DNA from: Symsagittifera roscoffensis
Lineage: Eukaryota; Xenacoelomorpha; Acoela; Convolutidae
DNA: 64,000 bases
Reading direction: 5' to 3'
NCBI RefSeq assembly: GCF_963678635.1
Contig: NC_087064.1
Coordinates: 67,568,025 to 67,632,024 of the forward strand
Numbering within the stretch: the first letter of the stretch is position 1; the number at the start of each line of letters is the position of its first letter. A program made the position numbers and the translations under genes. This document shows, piece after piece, positions 46,401 to 56,191 of the stretch. The notes under the pieces were generated by a model. That model saw nothing but the letters and a program-made list of their open reading frames with translations. It made no database searches and was not told where the DNA came from.

Positions 46401-49400
46401 AAAAAGAAACTTTTCTAAAATTATTCTATCTGCTATTATGATACAGAAACATATTCAAAACTTTTTTGTCTTTTTTTGAATTTTGGGAAAAAGTTACCAT
46501 CTAAGCAGGGGCGGATTTAGGGGGGGTGCGGGGGGGGGGGCGGACGCCCTCCCTCAGGGATTTGACCCCCTGCCGACCCAAAGGGTCCCCCCTTTGATAC
46601 TTTTTCAGAAATCCATTTTTGGCCGACCGACCCTAAAATTTTTCTAAAGGCGCCTTCGGCGCCAATATATGCTATTTTTGAGGGGGAGCGCGCGCCAAAA
46701 AAACGCATTTTTTTGTCAAAATTTTTCAAAAAGTGCCCAAAAACGGCTTTTTTGACTGTTCTTTCAAAAATTTGCCTGCGGCGCATAAAATTTCGCCAAA
46801 AATAGGGGCAAAATAGTGCTTTGGGAGAGCGCGAAAAATCAAAATCAATTTGGTCGACCTAAAAAAAAAAAAGGTCGTCAAAATTTTGGAAAACTTTTTG
46901 AAAATCCGCCCCCCTCTCGAGAAAATCCTAGATCCGCCCCTGCATCTAAGCATGGTAATTTGGTTTGTTGGATATCTACATGAGATTGCTTACTTTTGAT
47001 GGGTCATGATGAAAAGATTCAGAACCAGAATTATGGAAGAAATGACTGTATTGAAGAAAAGAACATAGACGGCCATCATAATTTTCATTGAGCCAGCAGC
47101 TGAACCTCGCAATTCACAGACGTTAGTTTCGTGGTTTTGCGTGACTGCGAATAAAGAAACGACAGTTGGCAAAATTGACATCAGGATGTAGTTAATTGAT
47201 GTCGCTAGGATTGGGTACCATTTGTTGTACATACACTTATTGAGATACCAGCTGAAATTTTTCATGACCAGTAACCGATCCAAAGTCAAAAAAAGTTGCT
47301 CGTTGTAAGCAGCTGTTACAGCTGTAACTGCTAAGCACATCGAAACTTTGCAGGCCTTTTCTGAAAAACTTCCAAATTTGGCACTAAAATAGAACAAAAA
47401 ACATTTTTTCTATTGTAAGGCATGATGCGGAACCAAAAGATTTCACATTTAGGAGATAATGCACAAAAATTTTATTCAAAAACGACTACAAAAGAACTAT
47501 TTTCATACAATTATTTGCACTCAAGCACTATTTACACATAAATTGATTAGTTTTTTTTGTTGGTTAAATTTGGTTTTGATATCTACAGACTAGTTTGTCC
47601 AAAATTGATTGAATTTGAACCTCCACTATCGAGAAGAAATAACCGCAACCGGCGCGACAAATGAAAACAATGACCACTGGGATCAAAGCACAATTTTTTC
47701 AAAATTTCGATACATCAATTGATGAAATAGTTTTTTTGTGGTACTTGGATCGTTATTATTAGGAAAAAAGCTAGAGAATAGTTGTTCTCTGGGTACTTTG
47801 TTTTCTCGAAAGACATGTTTGACTTTCAATTCAAAACTATCTTGTTATTTGAACAATCTTTGAAGCTTTGAGCTTGAATTGTCAACAAAATTCACCTTCG
47901 ATATCCCAACTATCTCAAATTTTAATGATGTGTTTTTTCATCTTATAATGAAACAAACTCAAGCAAGCTAGTTTTGGAAAAAAATTCATATTTTGACTCA
48001 ACACAAAATCATTTTGTTTTGCGATTTGTCTAAAAATTAACCTTTGATTTTTGTAGTACTTGGTTTTGCATGGCAAAAAAATCCAAAAAAATTACAAAGG
48101 AACGTAAAGTTTTTACCCACTTTTATTGCATGTGAAAAAAAAACTTAATCATTTTCATTGAGATTAAATTTTCCAAAATCATTTAATTTATTTTTGCAAA
48201 AAAATCCAAAAAAAATTACAAAGGAACGAAAAGTTTCTACCCACTTTTTTTTGCATGTGAATAAAAACTCAATCATTTTCATTAGTACAGTAACCAGCTA
48301 TATTTGTTTTTTATTAAATTTTTTCAGAACAAATTTTGCTCAAATAAAGAAGGGGAGTTATTTTGTTACCTTTTGACTTGCTACGGTTATTTTTGAAACT
48401 ACAAAATTTCACTCGCGAATTGTAAATATAAGAAGTGGCTACATGTTTTGTTCATTAATATTTTTTCAAAAAGCTATAAGAGGCGCTACTTTTTAGTTTA
48501 TATTTTATTTAGTAATCTGTGCGTCTTGCGCAGTAACCGGCTATCTTTTTTGTATTGAATTTTTATAGCAAAGGCTTTGATCCAATAAATTGAAGTGATA
48601 TTGTTGTCTTTTCACTCGCTACGGTTATTCTTGTTCGGTATTATCTTTACTCAATAAGCTGACCTGTGAAAACCACAACTTTTCATTCGCAAATTGTGAA
48701 AATGAGAATTTGCATTTATGTTTTGTTCAATTTTAGTTTTCAAAAAGCTATAAAAATCGCTATTTTTGTTCCGACTTTCGGTACGAAAGTAACGGAATAT
48801 TTGTGCTCGGGGTGGGTTTTTTTTTCTTCAGACAAATTTCGACTTTTTAACTAGCCATTTTTGACGGATTTTTTTATATCATTCGAAAGATATTGTTGTT
48901 CTGAGCTCAAATTTGAAAAGATATTTCACCTGTGATTATTTTTCGTAAAGTTATGGGGGTTTAAAGATTGCCATTTTGGCCAATTTGGGACCATTAACGC
49001 GCGATATATTTCGCGCTATTAACGCGTAAGCGGAGAGTTAATTCGTCTTAAAATCGTTCCAAATTGGTTAAAGAAGCTTAATTGCCATAATTGATTAGTT
49101 ACAAGGAGCAAAATCTATCTTTTTCTATTTTATATGGCGCGTGGGGGGATGATTTTCATAAAAAATTTCAAATTAAAAAAAAAAATTCATTTTTTTTCAT
49201 TTCATTGAATTTTTTAATGTTATTACTGCTCCATAAACCTTAAAAGGCAGTCGGAACATTCAGGGCTTCGCCCTGTTACGAGCAGTCTTGTTTTACTTTG
49301 TATTTAGTTTAAAAATCAAAAAGCATTTGCTCAGCATTTTTTGTAGTTTTCGAAAAAATTATGCATTTTTCTATATATTCCACTAATGCAACTGAAATCT

Positions 49401-49700
49401 CGTTTTAGATTATAATATGTCTATCCAATTTTCTTTAGAATCGAAATAATTGAATACAAACCCCACTAAACCTATGGCCTGAACAACATCGGCGAAAGCC
49501 ACCACCATCATCAGCAAAATTGAAGATCTTTTCAGGCCCATGTTGTATAGAGTTGCAATGAAGAAGCCGTCACATGCTACTGCAAGGAAACACAAAATTG
49601 GAAACACAACAAACTCGTCTAACATGAGTGCTTGCTGAAGAGCTGAGTTTGCTTCGTTATTGGTGAAATTAACCTCAGCAAACGCCACTGACAGTGTCAT
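27878..49700 (-). CDS. Nematode 7TM (serpentine) receptor, three exons, 413 codons
   Basis: Spliced minus-strand gene: exon 1 49462-49700, exon 2 46994-47383, exon 3 27878-28490. Lengths 239+390+613 sum to 1242 bases, a whole number of codons, and both introns are phase 2, so three separately found membrane ORFs join without adjustment. The protein has an N-terminal glycosylation site (NFTN), TM1 31-52, TM2 59-80, TM3 about 91-117 with LDRLL in the DRY position, TM4 136-160, TM5 179-205, TM6 236-258 and TM7 277-303, followed by NPQF (305-308) and a polar tail of about 100 residues. Cys91 and Cys169 suit the usual extracellular disulfide. This is a class A-type serpentine receptor; many nematode ones are chemoreceptors, but the exact family (srx, srw, srsx or other) is not decided. 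Intron 2 is 18.5 kb. Confidence 0.82.
29210..29770. repeat. Self-complementary GAGCGG hairpin satellite, copy 1
   Basis: Alternating direct and inverted copies of a unit built from CAAGATTTGAGCGGTTT and TTTTTAGATAAACCGCTC. Because both orientations are interleaved, either strand can fold into many nested hairpins. No ORF. Confidence 0.88.
29990..31773. repeat. Tandem array of ~360-bp units, first part
   Basis: About five units. Landmarks per unit are ACTGAAGAAACATTCAGTAG, CCAGAAGCTAGTGGAAACTA, GCAACGATCGCTAACCCAGT and TAGCCACACACTGTCCTG. Starts of the first landmark near 30379, 30748, 31111 and 31471 give periods of 360-369 bp. Confidence 0.9.
31774..34661. repeat. Second copy of the segmental duplication, one unit shorter
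   Basis: It starts abruptly with GAAGTCAGGCGGAAAACAAA directly after the last 360-bp unit of block 1, and stays in register at +3259 bp until about 33600. There it lacks one unit of about 371 bp (offset then 2888). After 34661 the 360-bp array simply continues. Confidence 0.85.
32469..33030. repeat. Self-complementary GAGCGG hairpin satellite, copy 2
   Basis: The counterpart of 29210-29770 within the duplicated block, with only a few substitutions. Confidence 0.88.
33250..40165. repeat. Tandem array of ~360-bp units, main part, with higher-order repeats
   Basis: About 19 further units of the same family. A four-unit higher-order repeat is visible: 33584-33847 reappears at 35037-35300, 1453 bp on. 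A two-unit one follows: 36840-37058 reappears at 37561-37779, 721 bp on. The unit at 38780-39090 is strongly diverged. Each unit carries open frames on both strands (about 40-90 codons), which track the repeat and are not taken as genes. Confidence 0.9.
40195..40305 (+). repeat. CAA/ACA-rich trinucleotide tract
   Basis: Imperfect (CAA)n/(ACA)n with CAG and ACG interruptions, directly after the last, truncated 360-bp unit. In one frame it would encode a Thr-rich run. Probably a simple repeat. Confidence 0.8.
40365..41800. repeat. Second tandem array, ~300-360-bp units, about four copies
   Basis: Recurring landmarks are GACCTGTAACAACAAAAATT, TTTACGCTTAACCTCAAAGTTTTATC, CGAGCCCTTCAACTGGTTTTAA and GTTTCTCTAATAAATATGC. 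Copies begin near 40385, 40745, 40975, 41335 and 41685, the third being shortened. Unrelated to the 360-bp family. Confidence 0.8.
41801..43116. other. Unassigned intronic sequence
   Basis: No tandem repeat, transposon end or supported ORF seen apart from a short GACTGACTGACTGA tract near 41938. Confidence 0.5.
43117..43403 (-). repeat. TRIM-like element, left (3') LTR
   Basis: 287 bp, TG…CA, direct repeat of 43796-44082. Confidence 0.8.
43446..43568 (+). other. 40-codon ORF in the interior of the TRIM-like element, antisense to it
   Basis: It opens with ATGGCCGAACAAACC in good initiation context and encodes an acidic, non-repetitive 40-residue peptide (MAEQTTDQLVQDNVDENDMA…). It is followed closely by a pyrimidine tract and TTCTTCAG that resemble a splice acceptor on the plus strand. 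This may be a captured host gene fragment or a chance ORF. Confidence 0.2.
43776..43793 (-). promoter_or_regulatory. Primer binding site candidate of the TRIM-like element
   Basis: The sense strand reads TGGTAACAGGAGTGTGGG two bases after the LTR end, the same 2-nt spacing as in the long element. The tRNA is not identified. Confidence 0.55.
43796..44082 (-). repeat. TRIM-like element, right (5') LTR
   Basis: 287 bp, TG…CA, followed on the plus strand by ATTA, the same four bases that precede the left LTR. Confidence 0.8.
44321..44357 (+). repeat. Short CCTAAC-type telomere-like tract
   Basis: About six imperfect CCTAA/CCCTAAC/CCTACC words in 37 bp. The nematode telomere repeat is TTAGGC, so this resembles rather than matches it. 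Confidence 0.5.
44577..44801. repeat. Two related palindromes
   Basis: A perfect 16-bp inverted repeat (GGTTATCATACAATTT, loop of 10, then its complement) at 44760-44801, and an imperfect relative at 44579-44619. Surrounding sequence is also duplicated, and half copies occur near 44890-44950. Confidence 0.75.
45060..45290. repeat. Self-complementary GAGCGG hairpin satellite, distant copy
   Basis: A shorter cluster of the same GAGCGGTTTTTGAGCGGTTT words in both orientations, 12 kb from the other two clusters but inside the same intron. It is close enough in sequence to be the same family. Confidence 0.85.
45291..46497. other. Unassigned intronic sequence
   Basis: AT-rich, no supported ORF, repeat or transposon end. 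Confidence 0.5.
46506..46942. mobile_element. hAT-type MITE, 437 bp, with 8-bp target duplication
   Basis: Terminal inverted repeats CAGGGGCGGATTTAGG and CCTAGATCCGCCCCTG. It is flanked on both sides by the perfect 8-bp direct repeat CATCTAAG (46498-46505 and 46943-46950), the target-site length of hAT transposons. There is no transposase. The left end has long G runs (46520-46543) able to form a quadruplex. It lies in intron 2, about 50 bp from receptor exon 2. The minus ORFs overlapping it are not genes. Confidence 0.9.
46994..47383 (-). CDS. Receptor exon 2 (TM3-TM5)
   Basis: The acceptor TTCTATTTTAG|TGCC matches the nematode consensus closely. The donor CAAAA|GTAAGC (GT at 46992-46993) is strong. 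It encodes the TM3 Cys, the LDRLL motif, TM4, the ECL2 Cys (NVCELRG) and TM5. Confidence 0.82.
48060..48760. repeat. Local duplications in receptor intron 1
   Basis: Two approximate duplications. A block of about 125 bp with AAAAATTACAAAGGAACG occurs near 48090 and 48215. A block of about 240 bp occurs near 48290 and 48530, with AGTAACC.GCTAT at the start, CTACGGTTATT in the middle and CAAAAAGCTATAA at the end. Confidence 0.65.
48763..49292. mobile_element. Single arm of the fold-back family
   Basis: Homologous over its length to the right arm of 26431-27462: GAAAGTAACGGAATATTTGTGCTCGG, GTAAAGTTATGGGGGTTTAAAGATTGCC, CGCGATATATTTCGCGCTATTAA and the end CTTCGCCCTGTTACGAGCAG (long words quoted here in part only as landmarks). 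The opposite arm is missing. It lies in receptor intron 1. Confidence 0.8.
49462..49700 (-). CDS. Receptor exon 1 (TM1-TM2)
   Basis: True ATG at 49698-49700. Two hydrophobic helices flank the short loop NMGLKRSS. The donor is taken as GG|GTTTGT (GT at 49460-49461), which ends the exon in phase 2 and matches exon 2. An alternative donor, TTT|GTATTC (GT at 49456-49457), would be phase 0 and would not fit. Confidence 0.7.
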
Positions 49701-52499
49701 AATGTAAATATTAAAAAGTATGATCGGTTTAATTTTTCAAAAGCGTGCTTTTTAGCAGCAATTGCTATTTTCAAATAACCTAAATAAAGTAAGTCTTTCG
49801 TAATACATTGATTGACCTTGCAACTGAAATCAGGTATCTACAAAATTATCCCCACTGATATCTACTAAAGAGTATCAATGCAAATAGGAATTTTCAACCA
49901 ATAAGTAAAAAATTCAAACATAACAACAAAAATAACAAAATAAAACACTTCAGACATTTTGCTATGCATTTTCAAACATACTCTGGTATATAAACATCTG
50001 CTTTTCTGAGAGATATGAGATAAATCAAAGCTTTAGTTTGTTACAATACGGAAAAGTGATGTTGGGTAGCAGGGGGCAAAAATCAGCAGGTTCAAATCTT
50101 GGAGGCCTCTATAACTCTTCACTTTGCAAATCAAGTTTGTTTCTTCTTGCTTTTCGTTTTTTTATTTTGAATTATTGTTTGATTAGAGTTGAAAATGCAA
50201 TGAACAGCATCTAAAGGGCTGTTGCATTTTTGATTTTACCCCCTAAATGTTAAAAAATGAAGTTGATTTTTTTTCTACAAAATTGGCTGTCTGGACTGTC
50301 ATTATATGAAAATGCAGAGCCGATAAAGCTAGAAAACGTCTAAAAGTGCCGATTTCAAGATAATTAAAATCGCATTTGACATCCTTTCATTGAAATTTAT
50401 GCTTAGAAAACTTTTTATCATTTAGGGGGGTATGACCGAAAAGACACAAAAACTGGAATTTATTGAAACAATACTGAAAATATTTTGATTTGCAACGGGA
50501 GAATTTGCCAATTTACACCGCAATAAAGGAAAAAATTGAGTCGTCAATCATCTGTTTGGAACAAATCAAAAATTAGACAAGGGGAACTATGGTAAACAAT
50601 TGAGTAATTAATAATTACTAAAAACTACCCAGTTCTTAATCAATCTTTCCCAGTTCTAATCAATTTTGAGTTCAAACTTAGAAGAAATGAAAAAAGAAAT
50701 AAGAAAAAATAAATATTTCAAATCCGCAAAATTGTTGAATGGGAGTGGTTACTATTTAAGTTGAAGATTACAATTTTTGTTAACTTAATTTTAAAGTCAA
50801 TGTAAAATTTCATCTTTCATTTTCAACTTTTTTTCATTTAAACTGCAATTTGAAAACAGATTGGAAACAAACAAACAATATAACTTAAAAAATATTTTAG
50901 AAGACCTGTGGCGAGATAGCTTGATTTTTATCATTAACTTCCTGTTATCTAATCAACTTCCTGCCCTCAGTTTTTTTCAGTAACTTTTTTGTTAATTACA
51001 TTGAAGCCAAGTCTCTAGCTAATCTTTATTCCAGTTTGAAATGAATAATGACAATTTTAATTTGAAATACAGCAAGCTTTTTTTCTTTATGATGTTCATA
51101 TTCACAAAATATAATTTTAACTTCAGATCCAAACCACAATTTTTGCATGATATGAGACTTGATATTTCAAATTCAAGGAGTATTTAAATCTAAAAAAATA
51201 TCGACCCAAGCAAAAGCATTGAAATATTGGGATTGGTGTCGTTTTTATGAGTAATATTGTCGTTTTTATCGAGTAATATTCTTGATGTTTCATCAGCGAG
51301 TAGAAAATGAGGTGAAAACTCTAGCTCAGAGTTCATTGCAAATTGAATTGAAGCAAGTTAATTGATTCAAGTAATGAAATAATAATAGGAGTTTTATATC
51401 CCTTTGCATATTAGATTGGGTGTGGGAAGAAGATTTTTACTATCACTCTCAGTACTTTTGTTTGTTTTTTATCTCTATCGATAAATTTAACACAATTTTC
51501 ATATAAAATCTTAAAGGACATTCGCAACGTTCAGAATTTTTCAGATTATCCAAAAAGTGAAACCAAATTATTTTTTGCCCGTTTTTTTCTAAGAGTTGCC
51601 TGCAGTGCAGAAAAGTTTTTAAAAATGGTTCTTTATAGTGGTTTGACCAGAAAACCAATTTCGCGACCTATAAAAGGTCGACAAAGGTTTCGAAACGTTT
51701 TTGAAAACCCTCCCCTACAGAGAACCATAGGTCCGCGTTTCTTCAAATTTCTTTTTTTTTCTAGAGCGTTTGACTAACAATTTTTCGCAGAACTTTTTAT
51801 ACACACTGAAAGATATCAGTGCTTGAACTAAAATGAACAAAATTATAATAATAAATTGTGACAATTAATACCGCTCAGTAACCTTTTCAATATGAAATGA
51901 TTACAATAAAAACTTGCAATACACAATAATTGTCGCTTTATAGCTAAACTTTAATTTTTGCGTTGATTTTTGCCACATTTTTTCTTGTTTCCTCTTTTGT
52001 TATTTTCTCTTTTATTCAGTTCCAAGTGTCAAAAAAATGACGTAGAAGTTGTGTCCTGGTGGGTTTGAGCCTCGGAAAAATATGCAAATTTTTGAATTTT
52101 CTACAAGCAAATACTAACAGTTTTTTTCAAAATAATGAAAAAATTTCAAATCATGAGCTGACTAAAAACATATTATATCTTCATTTGGCTCACGTGAAAT
52201 TATGGAGATTTGAAATTAGCCGATTTTATCAATTTAGTATAATTACATTGAGCGAAGTCTTGAACTTTTATTAGCATTAGCATCAGTGGCAAATTAATCC
52301 TCCTAAAACCCGGCTACAAAAGGACTGTTTTGCGTATTTTCATCACTTTTCACCAGGTTTGTGTAGTTTTGGGTATTTCTGCCCAAATAGTTACGCACTA
52401 ATGAACAGGGAGCAAAAAAGAGTAAATTTTCGGACAAAAAAGTACTTTTTAGATTTTCGTGATTGAAAAAAAACCTTAAGGAAAAGCAAACTGCGAAAC
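49701..52499. other. Intergenic region upstream of the receptor gene
   Basis: AT-rich. No supported ORF and no tRNA or other RNA gene recognised. It should contain the receptor promoter, but I see no definite element. A decayed MITE relative may lie at 51530-51740. Confidence 0.5.
51530..51740. repeat. Possible decayed relative of the hAT-type MITE
   Basis: The sequence from about 51640 parallels the right half of 46506-46942: a GTCGAC..AAA block, then TTTTTGAAAACCCTCCCCT, AGAGAACCATAGGTCCGCG near the end. No left end is seen. Confidence 0.3.
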
Positions 52500-52866
52500 T
52501 GAGTTATGTACTAGTGACTGTACTCATAGAGTAATTTCAGATAACGTACACCGTCTGATCGTGACGCTATCATATTTTCGGCCGGATAGATTCATGCGAC
52601 TTCTTAGTCTAATAACGATCTTAATCTTACTCTTATGTCTTCTAGTCTCAATAGATCTAGTGTATACTGGTTTATGCGAGTTAGTTGCCAGAAGGAGAGC
52701 AACTGTATTCTAAGTTTAATTCAAATTGTTCAGGTGCTGAAATCACAAGTATAAATAAGTGTTAATGTTAGAGTTTTGAATGTATTTGATTAGTTAAAAA
52801 ATTTTTATAGTGATATTCCATCAAAAATATTACTGGTCTATAAATGCTATTTTAGAACTGGTTCCA
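52500..52866 (-). repeat. 3' LTR of copy 2 (about 367 bp)
   Basis: It starts TGAGTTATG and ends GGTTCCA like the LTR of copy 1, with which it aligns throughout apart from about 40 bp missing. On the sense strand it is preceded by CCCCGGATGGG, a weak purine-tract candidate. If this boundary is right, the LTR is about 0.4 kb and the 3' non-coding region is long. Confidence 0.7.
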
Positions 52867-53194
52867 CCCATCCGGGGCTTAGAGAGTTTTTAGTTTTTAG
52901 TTGTTTGGTGTAATGAAGGACGGGTGATGTAGTTTCTTTTTGAATTTGCGAGCCTTGACTTCTTGGAGAAAGGAGAAGCGTGGCTGTTTGTGTTTGACGG
53001 AGGAAGATTGTTATGTTCGTGTTTCTAGATGGGTCTCGTTGATCGCGGTAGTCTTGGGTGATTGGGTCACGACTTCTCATCGATGCAATGATGTATCGAT
53101 TCCGCGAGACTACGTGCAGGGTGAAGTTTGACTTTTCCGTGTGAAGTGCCAAGTGACTAGGGTTGGTACGTGTAGTCAACATCGAGATGGCCAT
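52847..53194 (-). CDS. 115-codon ORF next to the 3' LTR, doubtful
   Basis: A true ATG and an open Arg/Ser/Thr-rich frame that runs into the LTR (ending GWVEPVLK). It would be the last ORF of the element, but the homologous part of copy 1 is outside the window, so there is no comparative support. The absence of stops in an otherwise broken copy is the only argument for it. Confidence 0.2.
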   Translation of the reverse strand: MAISMLTTRTNPSHLALHTEKSNFTLHVVSRNRYIIASMRSRDPITQDYRDQRDPSRNTNITIFLRQTQTATLLLSPRSQGSQIQKETTSPVLHYTKQLKTKNSLSPGWVEPVLK

Positions 53195-54448
53195 CGGTCT
53201 GGTTCAATGATTTTTTTTGCTGCGATGTTGAGTCCATACTTTAAATCCTTTGAGGGCAGTGACATAAGGAAGCAAGTCGAATAGGTTTGCCATTCCGAAG
53301 TTGGAATGTGATTGGGTTGTCAGCTCCTTTGCTGCTCGTTCCTTTGGCTCTAAGAAATCTATACATCCGGCATTAATTGTTTACATTCATAATTTCCTTT
53401 TGTTAATTAAGTTTCAGTTATGATTTGTTATTAATTGTTATCGCAATAGCGTTTTACTTTAGTTCGGTTATTTTTTAAGAGTCGCTCACACTAGAGTAAC
53501 TCTTGGCAAAAATAGAGTGTGGGCCACAAAGCGTGATGCAGCGCGGTGGGTTAGGCCGGCTATAGAGTATGCTCAGGACATCCCTCCGGTTGGTGAGGCC
53601 AGGAGTGGGAGTATATTTTTATAGTCTCTTTTTGTGTTCAACCTTTTGTTTCGTTTTCATTACTTGTGTTTCTCTTTTTTTTGTTTTGGTTGTGTCCTTT
53701 TCTCAAAAACAGAATCTTGTGGTTTGGGTTTGTCTTTTGACTTTTTTGTGTTTTATTTGTTTGTGGTAAAACTTGAAGGTGGTCTTCAAAAGAAAAACTT
53801 ATCCAGTTTTAATCTGGTTTTATTCTGGTTTGGGTACCGTGGGTTTTTCTTTCTTAGCCATGCTATTAGTTTATGATTTTGTGACGTTAGTAAGCTGTGT
53901 TGGTTATTTCAATTTACTATATAATTCCTTCCAACCGGGTTAAAGAAAAGTTTGAAATGTGTGAAAACTAGTCAGAGTTGTTATCAGTGAAAGTTAAAAC
54001 TTAAAATTCATTAATTAAACAATTCTTCATGGGCGAGCTGTGCGATTGTGGAAAGAGTATGTGATTTATCGGCGATTGAATGATTCAAATTTATAAAAGA
54101 AGCGTCTTTTAAAAAGGTTAGTATTCTTTTAGTTTATCTGCAATTTTTTATTGTTTCACTACATTGAAATATTACTTTTACTGCTTTTGGGTAATTTAAT
54201 TTGTAAATTTTTTGCTTTGTAAAAAGGAATTTATTGCTTTGGAGGATTATTTATGAATTTACCGCTATTCATTTGTACTGTAATTTGTTAAAATGAGTTT
54301 AAAATTTCTAGAAAAGAGTTTTCAACTTTTTAGTTATTTTATTTGTTTTAGATGATTGTGTGATGAAATCTAAAAAATAAAGTGAAACCTTAATATAGAA
54401 TGGTTAGTTGTGTTTTGGAATTTTTTATTTAAAGATACTTAATTATAC
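53195..54448 (-). other. 3' internal non-coding region of copy 2
   Basis: Homologous to 1-896 of copy 1 from about 53560 on, and unmatched before that. No supported ORF. Confidence 0.6.
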
Positions 54449-56191
54449 TTACTCATCATTGGCAAAAACCCATGAGGGAAAATATTGTGAATAGTGAATA
54501 GTGTCCGATGACGTTAGTAGTTTAGCAAGCAATCGGGTGACATATTTTTTTTGCAGTAGAGGCCATAGGAGTCCAATTGCTTTGATGATCTTTTGCTCTT
54601 TACTACTTGGTGAGAATTCGTGCGGAGTGTTTATAATTAGATAATAAAGTTTATTATTGTAGTTAGTGTTGTGAAAATATTCCAGGATTGGGACTTCAAC
54701 GGGCTGTATATATTCGTGAGGCACAATTAGTGGACGGGATTCATCAATGTTGAAAGTTCTGGTTTCTGGGCAAAACATATTTATTTGTCGTATAGGGTCT
54801 TAATTTCTGATGATACCTTGCATGTTAGTGTCTTTTATACAGTATGTGAAATTAAAGAAGAAGGGTGAAGTATATTTAGAGTTAATAAATTGGAATCGAT
54901 GTTGCGGGTTTCGTGATGGTGTATTAAGTGTGTGTAGTGGTGTTGGATAAATTTATAATAAGTGTATGTGTAAGTTTGTTTTGTGCGTAACATTATTTGA
55001 TGTGAGCAGTGTAAGTTGCGTTCTTTTGGTGTTAGAAAATTAGAAGTTAGTGAAAAAAGGTTAAATTTATTGAAATAGGGGTCGTAGGCTTTTATGTCGC
55101 AAAGTGCTGTAGATATAACATGATCAAATTTTTTATTCCTGCAGTTGATGGTAAATACATATTGAGGTCTTATGAAATTTTTTTCAGTTAGTTGAAGGTG
55201 AGCGTTAGAGCGTTAGTATCGTATTCTAAAAAGGTATGTTTCATATATCGTGCAATGGCTTGATCATAATGGTTCATGGAAAATCGGTTTGCTATTTAGT
55301 GTTTGGGTTAGTCCGATGGTTATGAACTGCTTATCATGAAGTGTTGGGGTTAGGTAATGTAATCGAGTGTGACACAATTCATTGTAGTCTGGGTTATTAC
55401 ATAATGGGAGTGATTATGGGTTACTGATATGATAATATGAGGTCCATGAAAGTGTGGGAAACAAGGTATGTTCATTAACGTAAGTTCGTTGATCGTTGTT
55501 AGTATTTGTTTGATAGTAAGTGTACTGTGGAAAAAATGGCAAGCACACTTGTAGGAATTCTTTTGTGTTAGTATAAAGTGGGTGAACTGAAAACGTTCGA
55601 GGTGTTCGAGGGTTAGAAGGCATATGGGCATTGGGATGTTTACGTTTAAATACTCGGTGGGCTCGGGTTTCTTCAGTAGTGGATGCCGGTTGGAAGATTT
55701 GGAGGATGTCATGGTTTGTGATAGGGGGCAAATTGTTAGTGTGTTAGGGTTTTGAAGCTGTTGTTGTAGGGTTATAAAAATATCTTATTCATTCTCAAGT
55801 TCTTCATCAACGGGGCTAGAGGGCTCACGTGGGTCGCTGGTCTTTGGGGAGAAAATTGGGGTTGCATCAGTGTAGAAAGAAGGCGCTGAGGAAGGTTTAT
55901 CGGTAATTTGGGTATGGAGTGGTTGAAAAGAGGTTTGGGAAAAAGTGGATGGGCTAGGCTCGGAGTCCGCGAATTTATCTGGTGTTTCAATATCAGAGTT
56001 GTTAAATTGTTAAATTGTGTAAAAAAAACTGTGCTTGTGGAAATGTTATCTGAATACATGCTTGGTGATTTATTAGTGTATGATGGTACAAGATAGGGAG
56101 TGAAATCAGAATGTGATATGTTTGGAGAGTAATGTTGAAGATTGGATGGGTATGAAAGAGAACGGTTGAGGGTTCCAATCTTGCAGCTCAT
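54449..56191 (-). pseudogene. ORF602 homolog, broken
   Basis: It begins with an ATG overlapping the env stop as ATGA at 56188-56191, as in copy 1. The Ser/Pro-rich N-terminal part is open for 139 codons (to 55772). A middle piece carries the RVFKRKHPN and VNEHTLFPTLSWTSYYH blocks that match copy 1. A C-terminal piece of 109 codons (54449-54778) matches with ESRPLIVPHEYIQP and the Leu-rich helix. In-frame stops and frameshifts separate the pieces. Confidence 0.8.

Noticed and set aside
46517-46953. Minus-strand ORFs with a Pro-rich end near 46.5-46.9 kb
   Set aside because: They lie in a MITE; the Pro run is the translated G/C tract of the transposon end.
52507-54440. A 1.9-kb LTR for the long element
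   Set aside because: Similarity between the two LTR regions stops at GGTTCCA, about 0.4 kb in, and copy 1 meets unrelated satellite exactly there, so the short LTR with a long 3' non-coding region fits better.
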